A DNA stretch of 64,000 nucleotides from CAYTGR01 sp964437445 (GTDB lineage Bacteria > Chloroflexota > Anaerolineae > B4-G1 > SLSP01): positions 24,514 through 88,513 of the forward strand of contig CAYTGR010000012.1 in the NCBI GenBank assembly GCA_964437445.1, written 5' to 3'. Numbering within the stretch: the stretch's first letter is position 1; every line of letters begins with the position of its first letter. The notes beneath the pieces are model-generated. The model saw only the letters and a program-made list of their open reading frames with translations. It made no database searches and was not told the origin of the DNA. The translations under genes were made by a program, and so were the position numbers. Of this stretch, positions 17,652 through 26,818 are shown piece by piece.

Positions 17652-18197
17652 GTGTCTCGGATTGGAAAAATGCCGATCCCGGTTCCGGCCGGGGTAAAAG
17701 TGGAAATTGATGGCAACCGGGTGCGGGTTGCGGGCCCCCTGGGCGAGCTGACGCGGGAGTTTCATCCTGAGCTGCGCATCGTCCTGGAAGAGGGGAAACT
17801 GCACGTGTACCGCCCGAATGACGAGCGGCAGATGCGGGCGCTGCACGGTCTGACCCGGGCGTTGTTGAACAACATGGTGCTCGGCGTGACGCAGGGCTAC
17901 AGCAAGATGCTGGTCATCAACGGCACCGGCTACCGGGCCGAACTGCAAGGGCAGACGCTGGTCATGAACCTGGGCTACTCGCACCAGGTGATCGTGGAGC
18001 CGCCGGCAGGGATCAAGTTTGACGTGAACCCGAAGGCGGGAACGGTCGTCGTCTCTGGCCCGGACAAGGAAGTGGTCGGGCAGATCGCCGCTAACATCCG
18101 GGGCTGGCGGCCCATTGAGCCCTACCTGGGCAAGGGGATCCGCTATTCGGATGAGGTGGTGCGCCGCAAGGCCGGTAAGGCCGGGAAGGCGAAGTAA
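17652..18197 (+). CDS. rplF: 50S ribosomal protein L6
   Basis: Large-subunit protein near the factor-binding site; 181 residues. It starts MSRIGKMPIPVPAGVKVEI and ends with the PYLGKGIRYSDEVVRRKAGK motif. GTG 17652 sits behind GGAGGTG; an in-frame ATG 108 bases earlier lies in rpsH. Confidence 0.96.
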   Translation: MSRIGKMPIPVPAGVKVEIDGNRVRVAGPLGELTREFHPELRIVLEEGKLHVYRPNDERQMRALHGLTRALLNNMVLGVTQGYSKMLVINGTGYRAELQGQTLVMNLGYSHQVIVEPPAGIKFDVNPKAGTVVVSGPDKEVVGQIAANIRGWRPIEPYLGKGIRYSDEVVRRKAGKAGKAK

Positions 18198-18231
18198 CTT
18201 TTTCGCAGCGTGGAACCGAGGGTGAGAAGTT

Positions 18232-18600
18232 ATGAAAACTGAAGTGAATCGTCGCGCAGCCCGCATTCGGCGGCACGTTCATGTGCGCAAGCACGTGGAG
18301 GGCCTGCCAGAACGTCCACGCCTGAACGTCTTTCGGAGCTTGAATCATATCTACGCTCAGATCATTGATGATAGCACCGGCCATACGCTGGCGGCGGCCT
18401 CCACGTTAGATCGGGAGGTGCGCGAGCAGGTGACCGGTTTACCTAAGAAGGAACAGGCGCGGATCGTGGGACAGGTGTTGGCCGAGCGAGCCCTGGCCAA
18501 AGGGGTCAAGCAGGTCGTCTTTGATCGTGGTGGCTACAAGTACCACGGCCGGGTAGCAGCACTGGCCGAGGCGGCCCGCAAGGCCGGCCTGGATTTCTGA
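18232..18600 (+). CDS. rplR: 50S ribosomal protein L18
   Basis: 5S rRNA-binding protein; 122 residues. RLNVFRSLNHIYAQIIDD and FDRGGYKYHGRVAALAEAARKAGL are conserved. It lies between rplF and rpsE. Confidence 0.96.
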   Translation: MKTEVNRRAARIRRHVHVRKHVEGLPERPRLNVFRSLNHIYAQIIDDSTGHTLAAASTLDREVREQVTGLPKKEQARIVGQVLAERALAKGVKQVVFDRGGYKYHGRVAALAEAARKAGLDF

Positions 18601-18616
18601 TCCGCAGGAGGAGAGC

Positions 18617-19165
18617 ATGGAGTCACGAAATCTTCGGACTCGTGAGGTCTTGGAAGAGGGACAGGAGCAAGAGCTGGATGAGCGCGTGGTGGATATCGCG
18701 CGCGTGGCCAAAGTCGTGAAAGGTGGTCGCCATTTCCATTTCCGGGTGGTGGCCGTGGTCGGCGACAATAACGGCAAAATCGGGATTGGCATCGGCAAGG
18801 CCCGGGCGGTCTCCGATGCGATCGCCAAAGCGACCGAGCGGGCGCATACGGCCATCCATCCGATTGCGATGGAAGGCACCACCATTCCGCATGAGGTCGT
18901 GGGCCGGTGCGGCGGGGCGGAGGTTTTCCTGCGCCCGGCGGCCCCCGGTACCGGCGTGATTGCCGCTGGTGGTGTTCGTGCCGTGCTGGAAGCGGCCGGT
19001 ATTCGCGATGTGCTTACCAAGTCGCAGGGCAGCCCGACGTTGGTGAACGTGGTTCAGGCCACCCTGGACGCGCTGGATCAGCTGCGCCGGGTGGAGGATG
19101 TGGCCCGCGAACGGGGCAAGCCGGAAGCGCATGTGATGCCCTTCTGGCGGAGGAGGAAGGCGTGA
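18617..19165 (+). CDS. rpsE: 30S ribosomal protein S5
   Basis: Accuracy and mRNA-channel protein; 182 residues. VVKGGRHFHFRVVAVVGD and GKARAVSDAIAKA are the double-stranded-RNA-like domain, followed by APGTGVIAAGGVRAVLE. The stop shares one base with the rpmD start. Confidence 0.96.
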   Translation: MESRNLRTREVLEEGQEQELDERVVDIARVAKVVKGGRHFHFRVVAVVGDNNGKIGIGIGKARAVSDAIAKATERAHTAIHPIAMEGTTIPHEVVGRCGGAEVFLRPAAPGTGVIAAGGVRAVLEAAGIRDVLTKSQGSPTLVNVVQATLDALDQLRRVEDVARERGKPEAHVMPFWRRRKA

Positions 19166-19356
19166 TGGGCGAGAAGCGGTTACGGGTCACGCTGGTGCGC
19201 AGCCCGATTGGTTACAATATCCGACAGAAGCGCACTGTCTGGGCGCTGGGGCTGCGGCACATGCAGCAGGTCGTGGAAAAGCCCGATACCCCGGCGGTGC
19301 GGGGGATGCTGGCCAAGGTCGCCCACCTGGTGCAGGTGGAAGAGATTGAGCAATAG
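19165..19356 (+). CDS. rpmD: 50S ribosomal protein L30
   Basis: Small large-subunit protein; 63 residues. It begins MGEKRLRVTLVRSPIGYNIRQKRTV, with the GLRHMQQVVEKPDTPAVRGMLAKV core of L30. The ATG at 19165 overlaps the rpsE TGA and follows GGAGGAGGAAGG. Confidence 0.95.
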   Translation: MGEKRLRVTLVRSPIGYNIRQKRTVWALGLRHMQQVVEKPDTPAVRGMLAKVAHLVQVEEIEQ

Positions 19357-19372
19357 CGGGTCGGAGGCAACG

Positions 19373-19855
19373 ATGAAAGTACATGACTTATACCCCGCTG
19401 AAGGGGCACACAAGCGCAAGAAGCGCGTGGGCCGGGGTATCGCTGCCGGGCAGGGCAAGACTGCCGGGCGCGGTACTAAGGGTCAGGGCGCGCGCCAGGG
19501 ACCTGAGGTCCGCCCTTACTTTGAGGGTGGGCAGCTGCCCTTAGTGCGCAAGATCCCGTTTGCCCGTGGTGTGGGCTTCTTCAACCCCTATCATGTGGAG
19601 TTCTTGCCGGTGAACCTGGCGCAGCTGGCCGAGCGCTTTGAACCGGGGGCGGTGGTTTCCCCCGAGACCTTAGCGGCGGTCGGGCTGATCAAGAGCGAAA
19701 CTGATCTGGTGGTGGTCTTAGGGCAAGGGGAGCTGGATCGCCCCCTGACCATCCGCGTGCATCGCGTCTCTGCCAGCGCCCAGGCCAAGGTGGAAGCGGC
19801 CGGGGGCACGGTGGAGCTGTTGCCCTGGCAACGGGGCGGCTTTCGGACGCGCTAA
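19373..19855 (+). CDS. rplO: 50S ribosomal protein L15
   Basis: Large-subunit assembly protein; 160 residues. The Gly-rich N-terminal region KKRVGRGIAAGQGKTAGRG and the FEGGQLPLVRKIPFARG segment are diagnostic. ATG 19373 follows CGGAGG. It stands immediately before secY, the standard spc order. Confidence 0.96.
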   Translation: MKVHDLYPAEGAHKRKKRVGRGIAAGQGKTAGRGTKGQGARQGPEVRPYFEGGQLPLVRKIPFARGVGFFNPYHVEFLPVNLAQLAERFEPGAVVSPETLAAVGLIKSETDLVVVLGQGELDRPLTIRVHRVSASAQAKVEAAGGTVELLPWQRGGFRTR

Positions 19856-19897
19856 CCACCCGTTCCTCACCGGGAGCGGGCTTGACGGAGGCAAGCT

Positions 19898-21223
19898 ATG
19901 TCTAACGCCCTGGAGGCCGTACGCAATGTGTGGCGGTTGCCTGACCTGCGACGGCGGATCCTTTACACGGTCCTGATCTTGATCATTTTCCGGTTGGCTT
20001 CCAACATCCCGGTTCCAGGGGTGAATCGGGAAGCGTTGCAGACGCTGCTGGCCCAAAAGGGCGGTACCGGGCAGCTGATCAGCCTGTTGGACCTGCTTTC
20101 GGGTGGGGCTCTGGCGAACTTCTCGGTGCTGGCCGCGGGGGTTTATCCCTACGTGACGGCGACCATCGTCTTGCAATTGCTGGTGCCGATCTTCCCCAAG
20201 CTGGAGCAGATGTTGAAGGAAGAGGGCGAGGAAGGACAGCGCAAGCTGAACCAGTGGTCGTTCTACCTGACCGTGCCGTTGGCGGCCCTGCAGGCGTTCG
20301 GCCAGTTACGGCTCTTTGCTTCTTCCACTTCTGTGGCGGGCGAAGCTATCCTGCCGAACTTTGGCTTTGGGCCAACGCAGGTCTTCCCGACCCTTACCAT
20401 CCTCATCACGATGATCGGTGGCACGATGTTCGCCGTCTGGTTGGGCGAACTGATCACCGAGCAGGGGGTTGGCAATGGCCTGTCGTTGATCATCTTTGGC
20501 GGTATCGTCTCGCGCGTGCCCAATAACATTGGACGTATTTACGGTACAGATGGTATTTTGGGCATTGTGGCCTTCCTGACCATTACGGCTCTGACGATGT
20601 TCGTCATCGTCTTCATCCAGGAAGGGGAACGCCGGATCAAGGTCCAGTACGGGAAGCGGGTGCGGGGCATGAAGGTCTACGGCGGCGGCAGTACTTATAT
20701 CCCGCTGAAGGTCAATGCGGCCGGCATGATCCCGTTGATCTTTGCCCAGTCCTTCCTGACCTTCCCGGCGGTCATCGCCCAGCTCTTTGTGGGCAGCACC
20801 AACCCGACTGTGCGGCAGGTGGCGACCTGGGTGATGAACTTCTTCAGTGGCAGCAACCCTTACTATGCCATTCCGTACTTTCTGATGGTTGTAGGCTTCA
20901 CCTACTTCTACACCTTCGTCATTGTGGAGCAGCAGAACCTGCCGGAGATGCTCCAGAAGCAGGGCGGCTTCATCCCGGGCGTCCGGCCGGGGAAGAAGAC
21001 CGAGGAGTTCATTAACAACGCTTATCGGCGCATTACGTTGGTAGGGGCACTCTTCCTGGGGGCCGTGGCGGTGTTGCCGTTCATCACGGGCCTGTTCATG
21101 AAAACCAACGTGATGTTGATCACCAGTGCCGGTTTGCTCATCGTGGTCGGTGTGGTCATGGACACGATGCGCCAGCTGGAAGCACAGCTCTTGATGCGTC
21201 ACTACGAAGGCTTCCTGGACTAA
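19898..21223 (+). CDS. secY: preprotein translocase subunit SecY
   Basis: Channel of the Sec translocon in the cytoplasmic membrane; 441 residues, about ten predicted membrane helices. LDLLSGGALANFSVLAAGVYPYV, QGVGNGLSLIIFGGI and GGGSTYIPLKVNAAGMIPLIFA are family landmarks. CGGAGG precedes the ATG. adk and map follow on the same strand. Confidence 0.96.
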   Translation: MSNALEAVRNVWRLPDLRRRILYTVLILIIFRLASNIPVPGVNREALQTLLAQKGGTGQLISLLDLLSGGALANFSVLAAGVYPYVTATIVLQLLVPIFPKLEQMLKEEGEEGQRKLNQWSFYLTVPLAALQAFGQLRLFASSTSVAGEAILPNFGFGPTQVFPTLTILITMIGGTMFAVWLGELITEQGVGNGLSLIIFGGIVSRVPNNIGRIYGTDGILGIVAFLTITALTMFVIVFIQEGERRIKVQYGKRVRGMKVYGGGSTYIPLKVNAAGMIPLIFAQSFLTFPAVIAQLFVGSTNPTVRQVATWVMNFFSGSNPYYAIPYFLMVVGFTYFYTFVIVEQQNLPEMLQKQGGFIPGVRPGKKTEEFINNAYRRITLVGALFLGAVAVLPFITGLFMKTNVMLITSAGLLIVVGVVMDTMRQLEAQLLMRHYEGFLD

Positions 21224-21314
21224 AGGCCGATGCGCGGAGGGCCGCGAGTGTCTTCTCCCCGTGGGACTTCGGGTCCTCTGGGCGCTGGCCAACTCGCAGG
21301 CACAGGAGGGTAAG

Positions 21315-21968
21315 ATGGGCGAGCGGCGATATATCATCTTGTTGGGAATGCCGGGGGTCGGCAAGGGCACGCAGGCGGGCAGCCTGGCGGCCTGGCTGGG
21401 TATCCCGCACATCTCCAGCGGCGATCTGTTCCGGGACAATCTGTCCCGTGGCACCGAGCTGGGGCGGCAGGCCAAACAGTACATGGACCGGGGGGAACTG
21501 GTCCCGGATGAGATCACCGTTGGCATGGTGATCGCGCGGTTGGCCGAACCGGACGCCGTCAAAGGCGCCTTGCTGGATGGCTTCCCGCGCACGGTCGCTC
21601 AAGCGGAGGCGCTGGAGCGGGCGCTGGCGCAGCAAGGGGAAACCGTGAGCGCCGTCCCGCTGATCAACGCGCGACCTGAAGTGGCGTTGGCCCGGCTGGC
21701 CGGACGGTGGACCTGCCGTCAGTGTGGCACGGTTTTCCACGCCGTTTTCAACCCGCCCCACGAGGCCGGGAAGTGCGATGCGTGCGGCGGTGAGCTTTAC
21801 CAGCGTGCGGATGACACGCCGGAAGTCCACCAGCGCCGCATCCAGGTCTATCTGGATCAGACCGCGCCCCTGATAGCGTTCTATCAGGAACGGGGGCTGC
21901 TGAAAATGGTAGACGGCGAGCAGTCCATTGAGGACGTGCAGGCTGACCTGCGGGTCGCCGTCGGATAA
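21315..21968 (+). CDS. adk: adenylate kinase
   Basis: Converts AMP and ATP to two ADP; 217 residues, long-lid type. P-loop GMPGVGKGTQ, the DGFPRT motif and a lid with four cysteines (CRQC and CDAC) that probably bind zinc. ATG 21315 follows AGGAGGG; the longer in-frame form adds residues without similarity. It sits between secY and map as in many spc operons. Confidence 0.96.
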   Translation: MGERRYIILLGMPGVGKGTQAGSLAAWLGIPHISSGDLFRDNLSRGTELGRQAKQYMDRGELVPDEITVGMVIARLAEPDAVKGALLDGFPRTVAQAEALERALAQQGETVSAVPLINARPEVALARLAGRWTCRQCGTVFHAVFNPPHEAGKCDACGGELYQRADDTPEVHQRRIQVYLDQTAPLIAFYQERGLLKMVDGEQSIEDVQADLRVAVG

Positions 21969-21983
21969 GGCGGAGGTCGGAGC

Positions 21984-22745
21984 GTGATTGTGCTGAAGCG
22001 GCCGGACGAACTGGCCCTTATGCGTGAAGCGGGCCGGATTGTGGCCGAAGTGTTGGCCCTGATGGGCGAACTGATCCGCCCTGGAGTGATGACCAAGGAG
22101 CTGGATCAGGCGGCTGAGGCGCTCATCCGGCGGCGCGGCGCCACCCCGTCCTTCCTGGGGTACCCGCCCAATGGGCGTTATCCCTTCCCGGCCTCCATTT
22201 GCGCCTCTATCAATGAGGAGCTGGTGCACGGGATCCCGGGACCCCGGGTTTTGCGGGAAGGGGACATTATCACGGTAGATGTCGGCACGATTTATAAGGG
22301 CTACCAGGGAGATGCAGCTCGCACTTACCCGGTCGGGCGGATCTCCGAGGAAGCCCAGCAATTACTGGCGGTAACCCAGGCGGCCCTGGAGGCCGGCATC
22401 GCTCAAGCGGTGATCGGCAATCGGCTGGGGGACATCTCGGCGGCCATCCAGCGCACGGTAGAGTCGCGTGGCTACTACATCACGCGGGTCTACACCGGAC
22501 ACGGGATCGGCCGGGCCATGCACGAGGAACCGACTGTCTTTAACTTTGGTAATCCGGGGCAGGGGATTCCCCTGCGGCGCGGGCTGACGATAGCCTTAGA
22601 GCCGATGGTGTTGATTGACACCGGCGAGACCCGCGAACTCCCGGATCACTGGACGGTGGTGTCGGCCAACGGGAAGTTGACCGCCCACTTTGAGCATACG
22701 ATTGCGGTCACGGATGATGGGCCGGACATTTTGACCCGGCTGTAG
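21984..22745 (+). CDS. map: methionine aminopeptidase, type I
   Basis: Removes the initiator Met from nascent proteins; 253 residues. Metal ligands are visible in ITVDVGTIYKGYQGDAART (two Asp), GHGIGRAMHEEP (His), LEPMV (Glu) and FEHTIAVT (Glu). It starts at GTG 21984 after GGAGG. infA, which commonly follows, is absent; rpmJ comes next. Confidence 0.95.
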   Translation: MIVLKRPDELALMREAGRIVAEVLALMGELIRPGVMTKELDQAAEALIRRRGATPSFLGYPPNGRYPFPASICASINEELVHGIPGPRVLREGDIITVDVGTIYKGYQGDAARTYPVGRISEEAQQLLAVTQAALEAGIAQAVIGNRLGDISAAIQRTVESRGYYITRVYTGHGIGRAMHEEPTVFNFGNPGQGIPLRRGLTIALEPMVLIDTGETRELPDHWTVVSANGKLTAHFEHTIAVTDDGPDILTRL

Positions 22746-22840
22746 CGAGTGGCAAATTGAGAAACGGACCCGATGACAAAGTCACTGGACCAGTGAGGAA
22801 CGGTGGCCATGGTCATCAGGCAGCGTAAGGAGATGGAATC

Positions 22841-22954
22841 ATGAAAGTATCACCTTCTGTGAAACGGCGCTGTCCGAAGTGTAAGATCATTCGGCGGAAG
22901 GGCATCGTGCGCGTGATTTGCACCAACCCCAAGCACAAGCAGCGGCAGGGGTAG
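22841..22954 (+). CDS. rpmJ: 50S ribosomal protein L36
   Basis: Smallest large-subunit protein, 37 residues: it begins MKVSPSVKRRCPKCK and ends HKQRQG. C11, C14, C27 and H32 form the zinc ribbon of the zinc-containing form. AAGGAG lies ahead of the ATG. The 95-bp spacer in front is too short to hold infA. Confidence 0.95.
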   Translation: MKVSPSVKRRCPKCKIIRRKGIVRVICTNPKHKQRQG

Positions 22955-22997
22955 GATGGCAGAGGTCTTTTAAGAGCGAGGAGGCTGGAGGAAACCA

Positions 22998-23402
22998 ATG
23001 GCACGTATTGCAGGGGTGGATCTGCCCCGGAACAAGCGCGTTGAGATCGGATTGACCTATATCTATGGGATCGGCCGGGCGACCAGCAATGATATCCTGC
23101 GTCGAACCGGGGTGAGCCCCGACAAGCGGGTGAAGGATCTCACTGAGGCCGAGGTGGCGTTGCTCCGCGATGTGATTGAGCGCAGTCTCGTGGAAGAGGG
23201 CCACAAAGTGGAAGGCGATCTGCGGCGCGAAGTGCAGATGAACATTAAACGGCTGATTGAAATCGGCTCGTATCGGGGGCTGCGCCATCGCCGCAGTCTG
23301 CCTGTCCGTGGACAACGCACCCGGACGAATGCCCGCACCAAGCGCGGCCCGCGCAAGACGGTACCCGGACGCGGTCGCCGGCGCGGATCCAAGAAGAAGT
23401 AG
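22998..23402 (+). CDS. rpsM: 30S ribosomal protein S13
   Basis: Head protein that bridges to the 50S subunit; 134 residues. It starts MARIAGVDLPRNKRVEIGLTY; the C-terminal RGQRTRTNARTKRGPRKTVPG contacts P-site tRNA. It opens the alpha-operon part of the cluster and is followed by a structured spacer. Confidence 0.96.
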   Translation: MARIAGVDLPRNKRVEIGLTYIYGIGRATSNDILRRTGVSPDKRVKDLTEAEVALLRDVIERSLVEEGHKVEGDLRREVQMNIKRLIEIGSYRGLRHRRSLPVRGQRTRTNARTKRGPRKTVPGRGRRRGSKKK

Positions 23403-23420
23403 CATGAGTGATAGGGGGGT

Positions 23421-23473
23421 GGGAAAAGGGCTCAAAGGGCTTCAGGAACTCTTGATCCCGAGTCCCTTTTCCC
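23421..23473 (+). other. long hairpin between rpsM and rpsK
   Basis: GGGAAAAGGG-CTC (23421-23433) pairs with GAGTCCCTTTTCCC (23460-23473) apart from one bulged base. The loop is 26 nt. It fills a 100-bp spacer in an otherwise compact operon; no T run follows, so it is not a classical terminator. Confidence 0.55.
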
Positions 23474-23506
23474 GGCTTCCTTATGACTTTAAAGCGAGGA
23501 GGGTCA

Positions 23507-23908
23507 ATGGCTAAACAGACAAAAACTCGGCGCACTACCGTCCGGCGCGTCAAGCGTACCGTGTCGCGGGGGCGGATTTATATCCATTCCACGTTTAATA
23601 ATACCGTGGTCACGATCACGGACTCTCAGGGCAACGTGCTGCGCTGGTCCAGCGCCGGTACGGTGGGCTTCAAGGGCACGCGCAAGAGCACGCCCTTTGC
23701 GGCCAGCCAGGCGACTAAGAAGACCGTGGAAGAAGCTGTGACCAGTGATGGGATGCAGGAAGTGGACGTCTTTGTCAACGGGGCCGGTCCTGGCCGGGAG
23801 GCGGCGCTGCGGGCGATCGCTGCGGCCGGGATGCGGGTGAAATCCATCGTGGATGTCACGCCGATTCCGCACAACGGCTGCCGTGCGCCCAAGAAACGGC
23901 GCGTCTAA
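23507..23908 (+). CDS. rpsK: 30S ribosomal protein S11
   Basis: Platform protein; 133 residues. GRIYIHSTFNNTVVTITD and GPGREAALRAIAAAGMRV, then the C-terminal PIPHNGCRAPKKRRV, are diagnostic. ATG 23507 has GAGGAGGG upstream; an in-frame ATG 24 bases earlier lies in the hairpin-containing spacer. Confidence 0.96.
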   Translation: MAKQTKTRRTTVRRVKRTVSRGRIYIHSTFNNTVVTITDSQGNVLRWSSAGTVGFKGTRKSTPFAASQATKKTVEEAVTSDGMQEVDVFVNGAGPGREAALRAIAAAGMRVKSIVDVTPIPHNGCRAPKKRRV

Positions 23909-23941
23909 TTCTGCGAGTTGAGTGAGTGAGAGGGAGGTATT

Positions 23942-24580
23942 ATGGCCAGATATATCGGCCCGGCATGTAAACTCTGCCGTCGTGAAGGAATGAAACTATA
24001 TCTCAAGGGCGATAAGTGCTATAGCCCGAAGTGTCCGTTTGAGGCGCGGGGGTATCCACCTGGTCAGCACGGTAAGGACGCGACTTTCCGCCGTCGGAAG
24101 CTCTCCGACTACGCCATGCAGCTGCGGGAAAAGCAGAAGGCACGCCGCATTTACGGGATCATGGAGCGCCAATTCCGCCGCTACTTCCACGAAGCGGAAC
24201 GCCGCACCGGCCTGACGGGTGAGAACCTGCTGGTATTGTTGGAAACCCGATTGGATAACGTGGTCTACCGGCTGGGGTTGGCTGATTCGCGGGCGCAGGC
24301 CCGGCAGCTGGTGGAGCAGGGGCATTTCCTGGTCAACGGGCGGGAGGTCAACATCCCTTCGTTTGCTCTGCGTCCGGCGGATAATATTGCCCTTCGGGTG
24401 AATAGCAAGAAATCTACTTACTTCAAGGACCGGCGGGAGCTGATCGGGAAGCGTAACGTCCCGAGCTGGTTGAACCTGGATGCGGATGAACTGGAGGGCC
24501 GGGTGTTGACGCTGCCGACCCGTCAGGAAATTGATGTGCCGATTCAGGAACAGTTGATCGTAGAATTCTACTCGCGGTAA
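23942..24580 (+). CDS. rpsD: 30S ribosomal protein S4
   Basis: Primary 16S-binding protein; 212 residues. The N-terminal zinc knuckle CKLC...CYSPKC is retained (zinc-binding S4 form). The S4 RNA-binding domain reads RLDNVVYRLGLADSRAQARQLV. It directly precedes rpoA, as in the alpha operon. Confidence 0.96.
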   Translation: MARYIGPACKLCRREGMKLYLKGDKCYSPKCPFEARGYPPGQHGKDATFRRRKLSDYAMQLREKQKARRIYGIMERQFRRYFHEAERRTGLTGENLLVLLETRLDNVVYRLGLADSRAQARQLVEQGHFLVNGREVNIPSFALRPADNIALRVNSKKSTYFKDRRELIGKRNVPSWLNLDADELEGRVLTLPTRQEIDVPIQEQLIVEFYSR

Positions 24581-24597
24581 AGCAGACAGGAGGCGAC

Positions 24598-25581
24598 GTG
24601 ATAGCAGCGCCAGTTCTGCCCAAGGTTGAGGTAGAGGTCAATACCCAGCAATACGGTCGCTACGTCATCAGTCCGCTGGAGAGCGGTTATGGTGTGACGC
24701 TGGGGAATTCGCTGCGGCGGGTGCTCCTTTCCTCGTTGGAAGGAGCCGCCATCTCGGCGGTCCGTATTTCGGACATTTCGCATGAATTTTCGGCCATCCC
24801 GGGGGTGCGCGAGGATGCGCTCCAGCTGATCCTGCGACTCAAGCAGATCCGGCTGACCATGGAGGACGAAGGGCCGCAGTATCTGACCCTGCATGTGGAA
24901 GGGGAAGGGGTGGTCACCGCTGGCGATATTATCGCCCCGCCGGGGATTGAAATCCTGAATCCTTCGCTCTACCTCTTCACGGTTGATAAGAGCGATACCC
25001 GCCTGGACATGGAATTGACCGTGACCAAGGGGCGTGGTTACCTGCCTTCGGAGGGCCGTGGTCGGATGCCGATTGGGGTCCTGCCGGTGGATGCCATCTA
25101 CAGCCCGGTGCGCCGTGCCAACTTCCATGTCGCTCAGGCCCGCGTGGGCCAGCTGACCAATTACGATCGGCTGACCATGGAGGTGTGGACCGACGGGCGG
25201 ATCGCTCCTCTGGCGGCCTTGAAGGAGGCGGCGCGGATCCTGGTGAGCCACCTGCGGCTGGTGGCGGGTGCAGAGGTGGAGGAAGAGGTAACGGTCATCC
25301 CCGAGCCTCACAAAGAGGAAATCCCGCACCAGGCCTACGCGACTCCGATTGAAGATTTGGGGTTGGGGGTACGGGTTTATAACGCGCTCAAGCGCACCGG
25401 CATTTCCAACGTCGGTGAGGTGTTGGAGATGCTGGGGCGAGGTAAAGAGGCGATGCTCTCCATTCGTAACTTCGGCGAGAAGTCGTTGGATGAGCTGCGC
25501 GAGAAGTTGTTTGAAAAAGGCTTTCTTTTGGAGCAGGCAGACGACGACGCCGACCTCGGCGTGGATGAGCTGGCTGCCTGA
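24598..25581 (+). CDS. rpoA: DNA-directed RNA polymerase subunit alpha
   Basis: Assembly platform of RNA polymerase; 327 residues. The N-terminal domain has GYGVTLGNSLRRVLLSSLEGAA. The C-terminal domain has IEDLGLGVRVYNALKRTGI and IRNFGEKSLDELREKL, the UP-element and activator-binding surface. It starts at GTG 24598 after AGGAGG. rplQ follows. Confidence 0.97.
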   Translation: MIAAPVLPKVEVEVNTQQYGRYVISPLESGYGVTLGNSLRRVLLSSLEGAAISAVRISDISHEFSAIPGVREDALQLILRLKQIRLTMEDEGPQYLTLHVEGEGVVTAGDIIAPPGIEILNPSLYLFTVDKSDTRLDMELTVTKGRGYLPSEGRGRMPIGVLPVDAIYSPVRRANFHVAQARVGQLTNYDRLTMEVWTDGRIAPLAALKEAARILVSHLRLVAGAEVEEEVTVIPEPHKEEIPHQAYATPIEDLGLGVRVYNALKRTGISNVGEVLEMLGRGKEAMLSIRNFGEKSLDELREKLFEKGFLLEQADDDADLGVDELAA

Positions 25582-25603
25582 CGTTATGACAGGAGGTTGA
25601 GGC

Positions 25604-25987
25604 ATGCGACATCGTGTCGCGGGTAAAAAGTTGAACCGTTCTATGGGCCATCGGACGGCTCTGCGACGGAACCTGGTGACGGAACTGTTCCGCCATGGCC
25701 GTATTCGCACGACCGAGGCCAAAGCCGAGGCGGTGCGGGGCCAGGCTGAGAAGTTGATTACCCTCGCCAAGCGGGGGCTGGACAAGGCCAAGGACGACCC
25801 GGCCCAGGGTGTCCATGCCCGGCGTCTGGCCGCTGCCCGCCTGAGCGATCCGGATGTGGTCAAGAAGCTCTTTGACGAAATCGCGCCGCAGTATGTGGAT
25901 CGTCCCGGTGGGTACACCCGTGTGTACAAGCTGGGCCTGCGCAAAGGGGACGCGGCTCCGGTTGTACTTTTAGAACTCGTTCAATAA
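25604..25987 (+). CDS. rplQ: 50S ribosomal protein L17
   Basis: Tunnel-exit protein; 127 residues. It starts MRHRVAGKKLNRSMGHRTALRRNL and ends in the RPGGYTRVYKLGLRKGDAAPVVLLEL block. AGGAGG precedes the ATG. Confidence 0.96.
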   Translation: MRHRVAGKKLNRSMGHRTALRRNLVTELFRHGRIRTTEAKAEAVRGQAEKLITLAKRGLDKAKDDPAQGVHARRLAAARLSDPDVVKKLFDEIAPQYVDRPGGYTRVYKLGLRKGDAAPVVLLELVQ

Positions 25988-26014
25988 CAGCGGCCTGATC
26001 CGGGAGCTCCGGCC

Positions 26015-26791
26015 ATGCGGGTACGGGCGATCGTCGCCTACGATGGGACGGGGTATGGGGGCTTCCAGCGACAGCGGAACGCCCCCAGCATCCAGGCCGA
26101 GCTGGAACAGGCTCTGGCGGCCCTGACCGGGGCTCCGGTTCGTCTCCTGGCGGCCGGGCGCACCGATGCCGGCGTTCACGCGGAAGGGCAGGTCATCGCC
26201 TTTGACGTGACGTGGGACCATCCTTTGACGGCGCTGGAGCGCGGGCTGAACGCCCAGCTGCCGGAGCAGATCGCCGTCCGCGAGCTGGTGGAGGTCGCGC
26301 CCGACTTTCACCCCCGGTATGCGGCCCGGCGGCGCTGGTATCGGTATACGCTTTATTGCGCACCGGTCCGCAACCCGCTGGTGAGCCGGACCAGTCTGTA
26401 CGTGGCCCATCCGCTGGATAGCGCGGCCATGCAGGCCGGGGCGGCCTACCTGGTGGGGCGGCATGACTTCGCCGCCTTTGGGTCACCCGTCAAGGGTGAC
26501 AATACCGTGCGTGAGGTCTTTCGCGCTGAATGGCAGGCCGCGCCGCCATGGCTTTTCTTTGACATTGAGGCCGATGCTTTTCTGTTTCGGATGGTGCGCA
26601 TGGTGGTCGGGACGCTGCTGCGGGTGGGTAGCGGCGCGCTGACCCCCGCAGCGGTCGGTGAGATCCTGCGCACCCGGGCCCGGCGACAGGCCGGTCCCGC
26701 CGTAGCGGCCAGGGGCCTCTGTTTGAAAGCCGTGATGTTTGAGGCCGAGGCCGGGACTGGGAGTCCCCGGCACGCAGCACTTAACACTTAG
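26015..26791 (+). CDS. truA: tRNA pseudouridine synthase A
   Basis: Isomerises uridines 38-40 of the tRNA anticodon arm; 258 residues. The catalytic Asp is in AGRTDAGVHAEGQV, and FHPRYAARRRWYRYT and FLFRMVRMVVGTLL are further family blocks. It sits between rplQ and rplM, a common arrangement. Confidence 0.95.
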   Translation: MRVRAIVAYDGTGYGGFQRQRNAPSIQAELEQALAALTGAPVRLLAAGRTDAGVHAEGQVIAFDVTWDHPLTALERGLNAQLPEQIAVRELVEVAPDFHPRYAARRRWYRYTLYCAPVRNPLVSRTSLYVAHPLDSAAMQAGAAYLVGRHDFAAFGSPVKGDNTVREVFRAEWQAAPPWLFFDIEADAFLFRMVRMVVGTLLRVGSGALTPAAVGEILRTRARRQAGPAVAARGLCLKAVMFEAEAGTGSPRHAALNT

Positions 26792-26818
26792 CACTTTTTT
26801 AGTCAGAGTGAGGACAAA

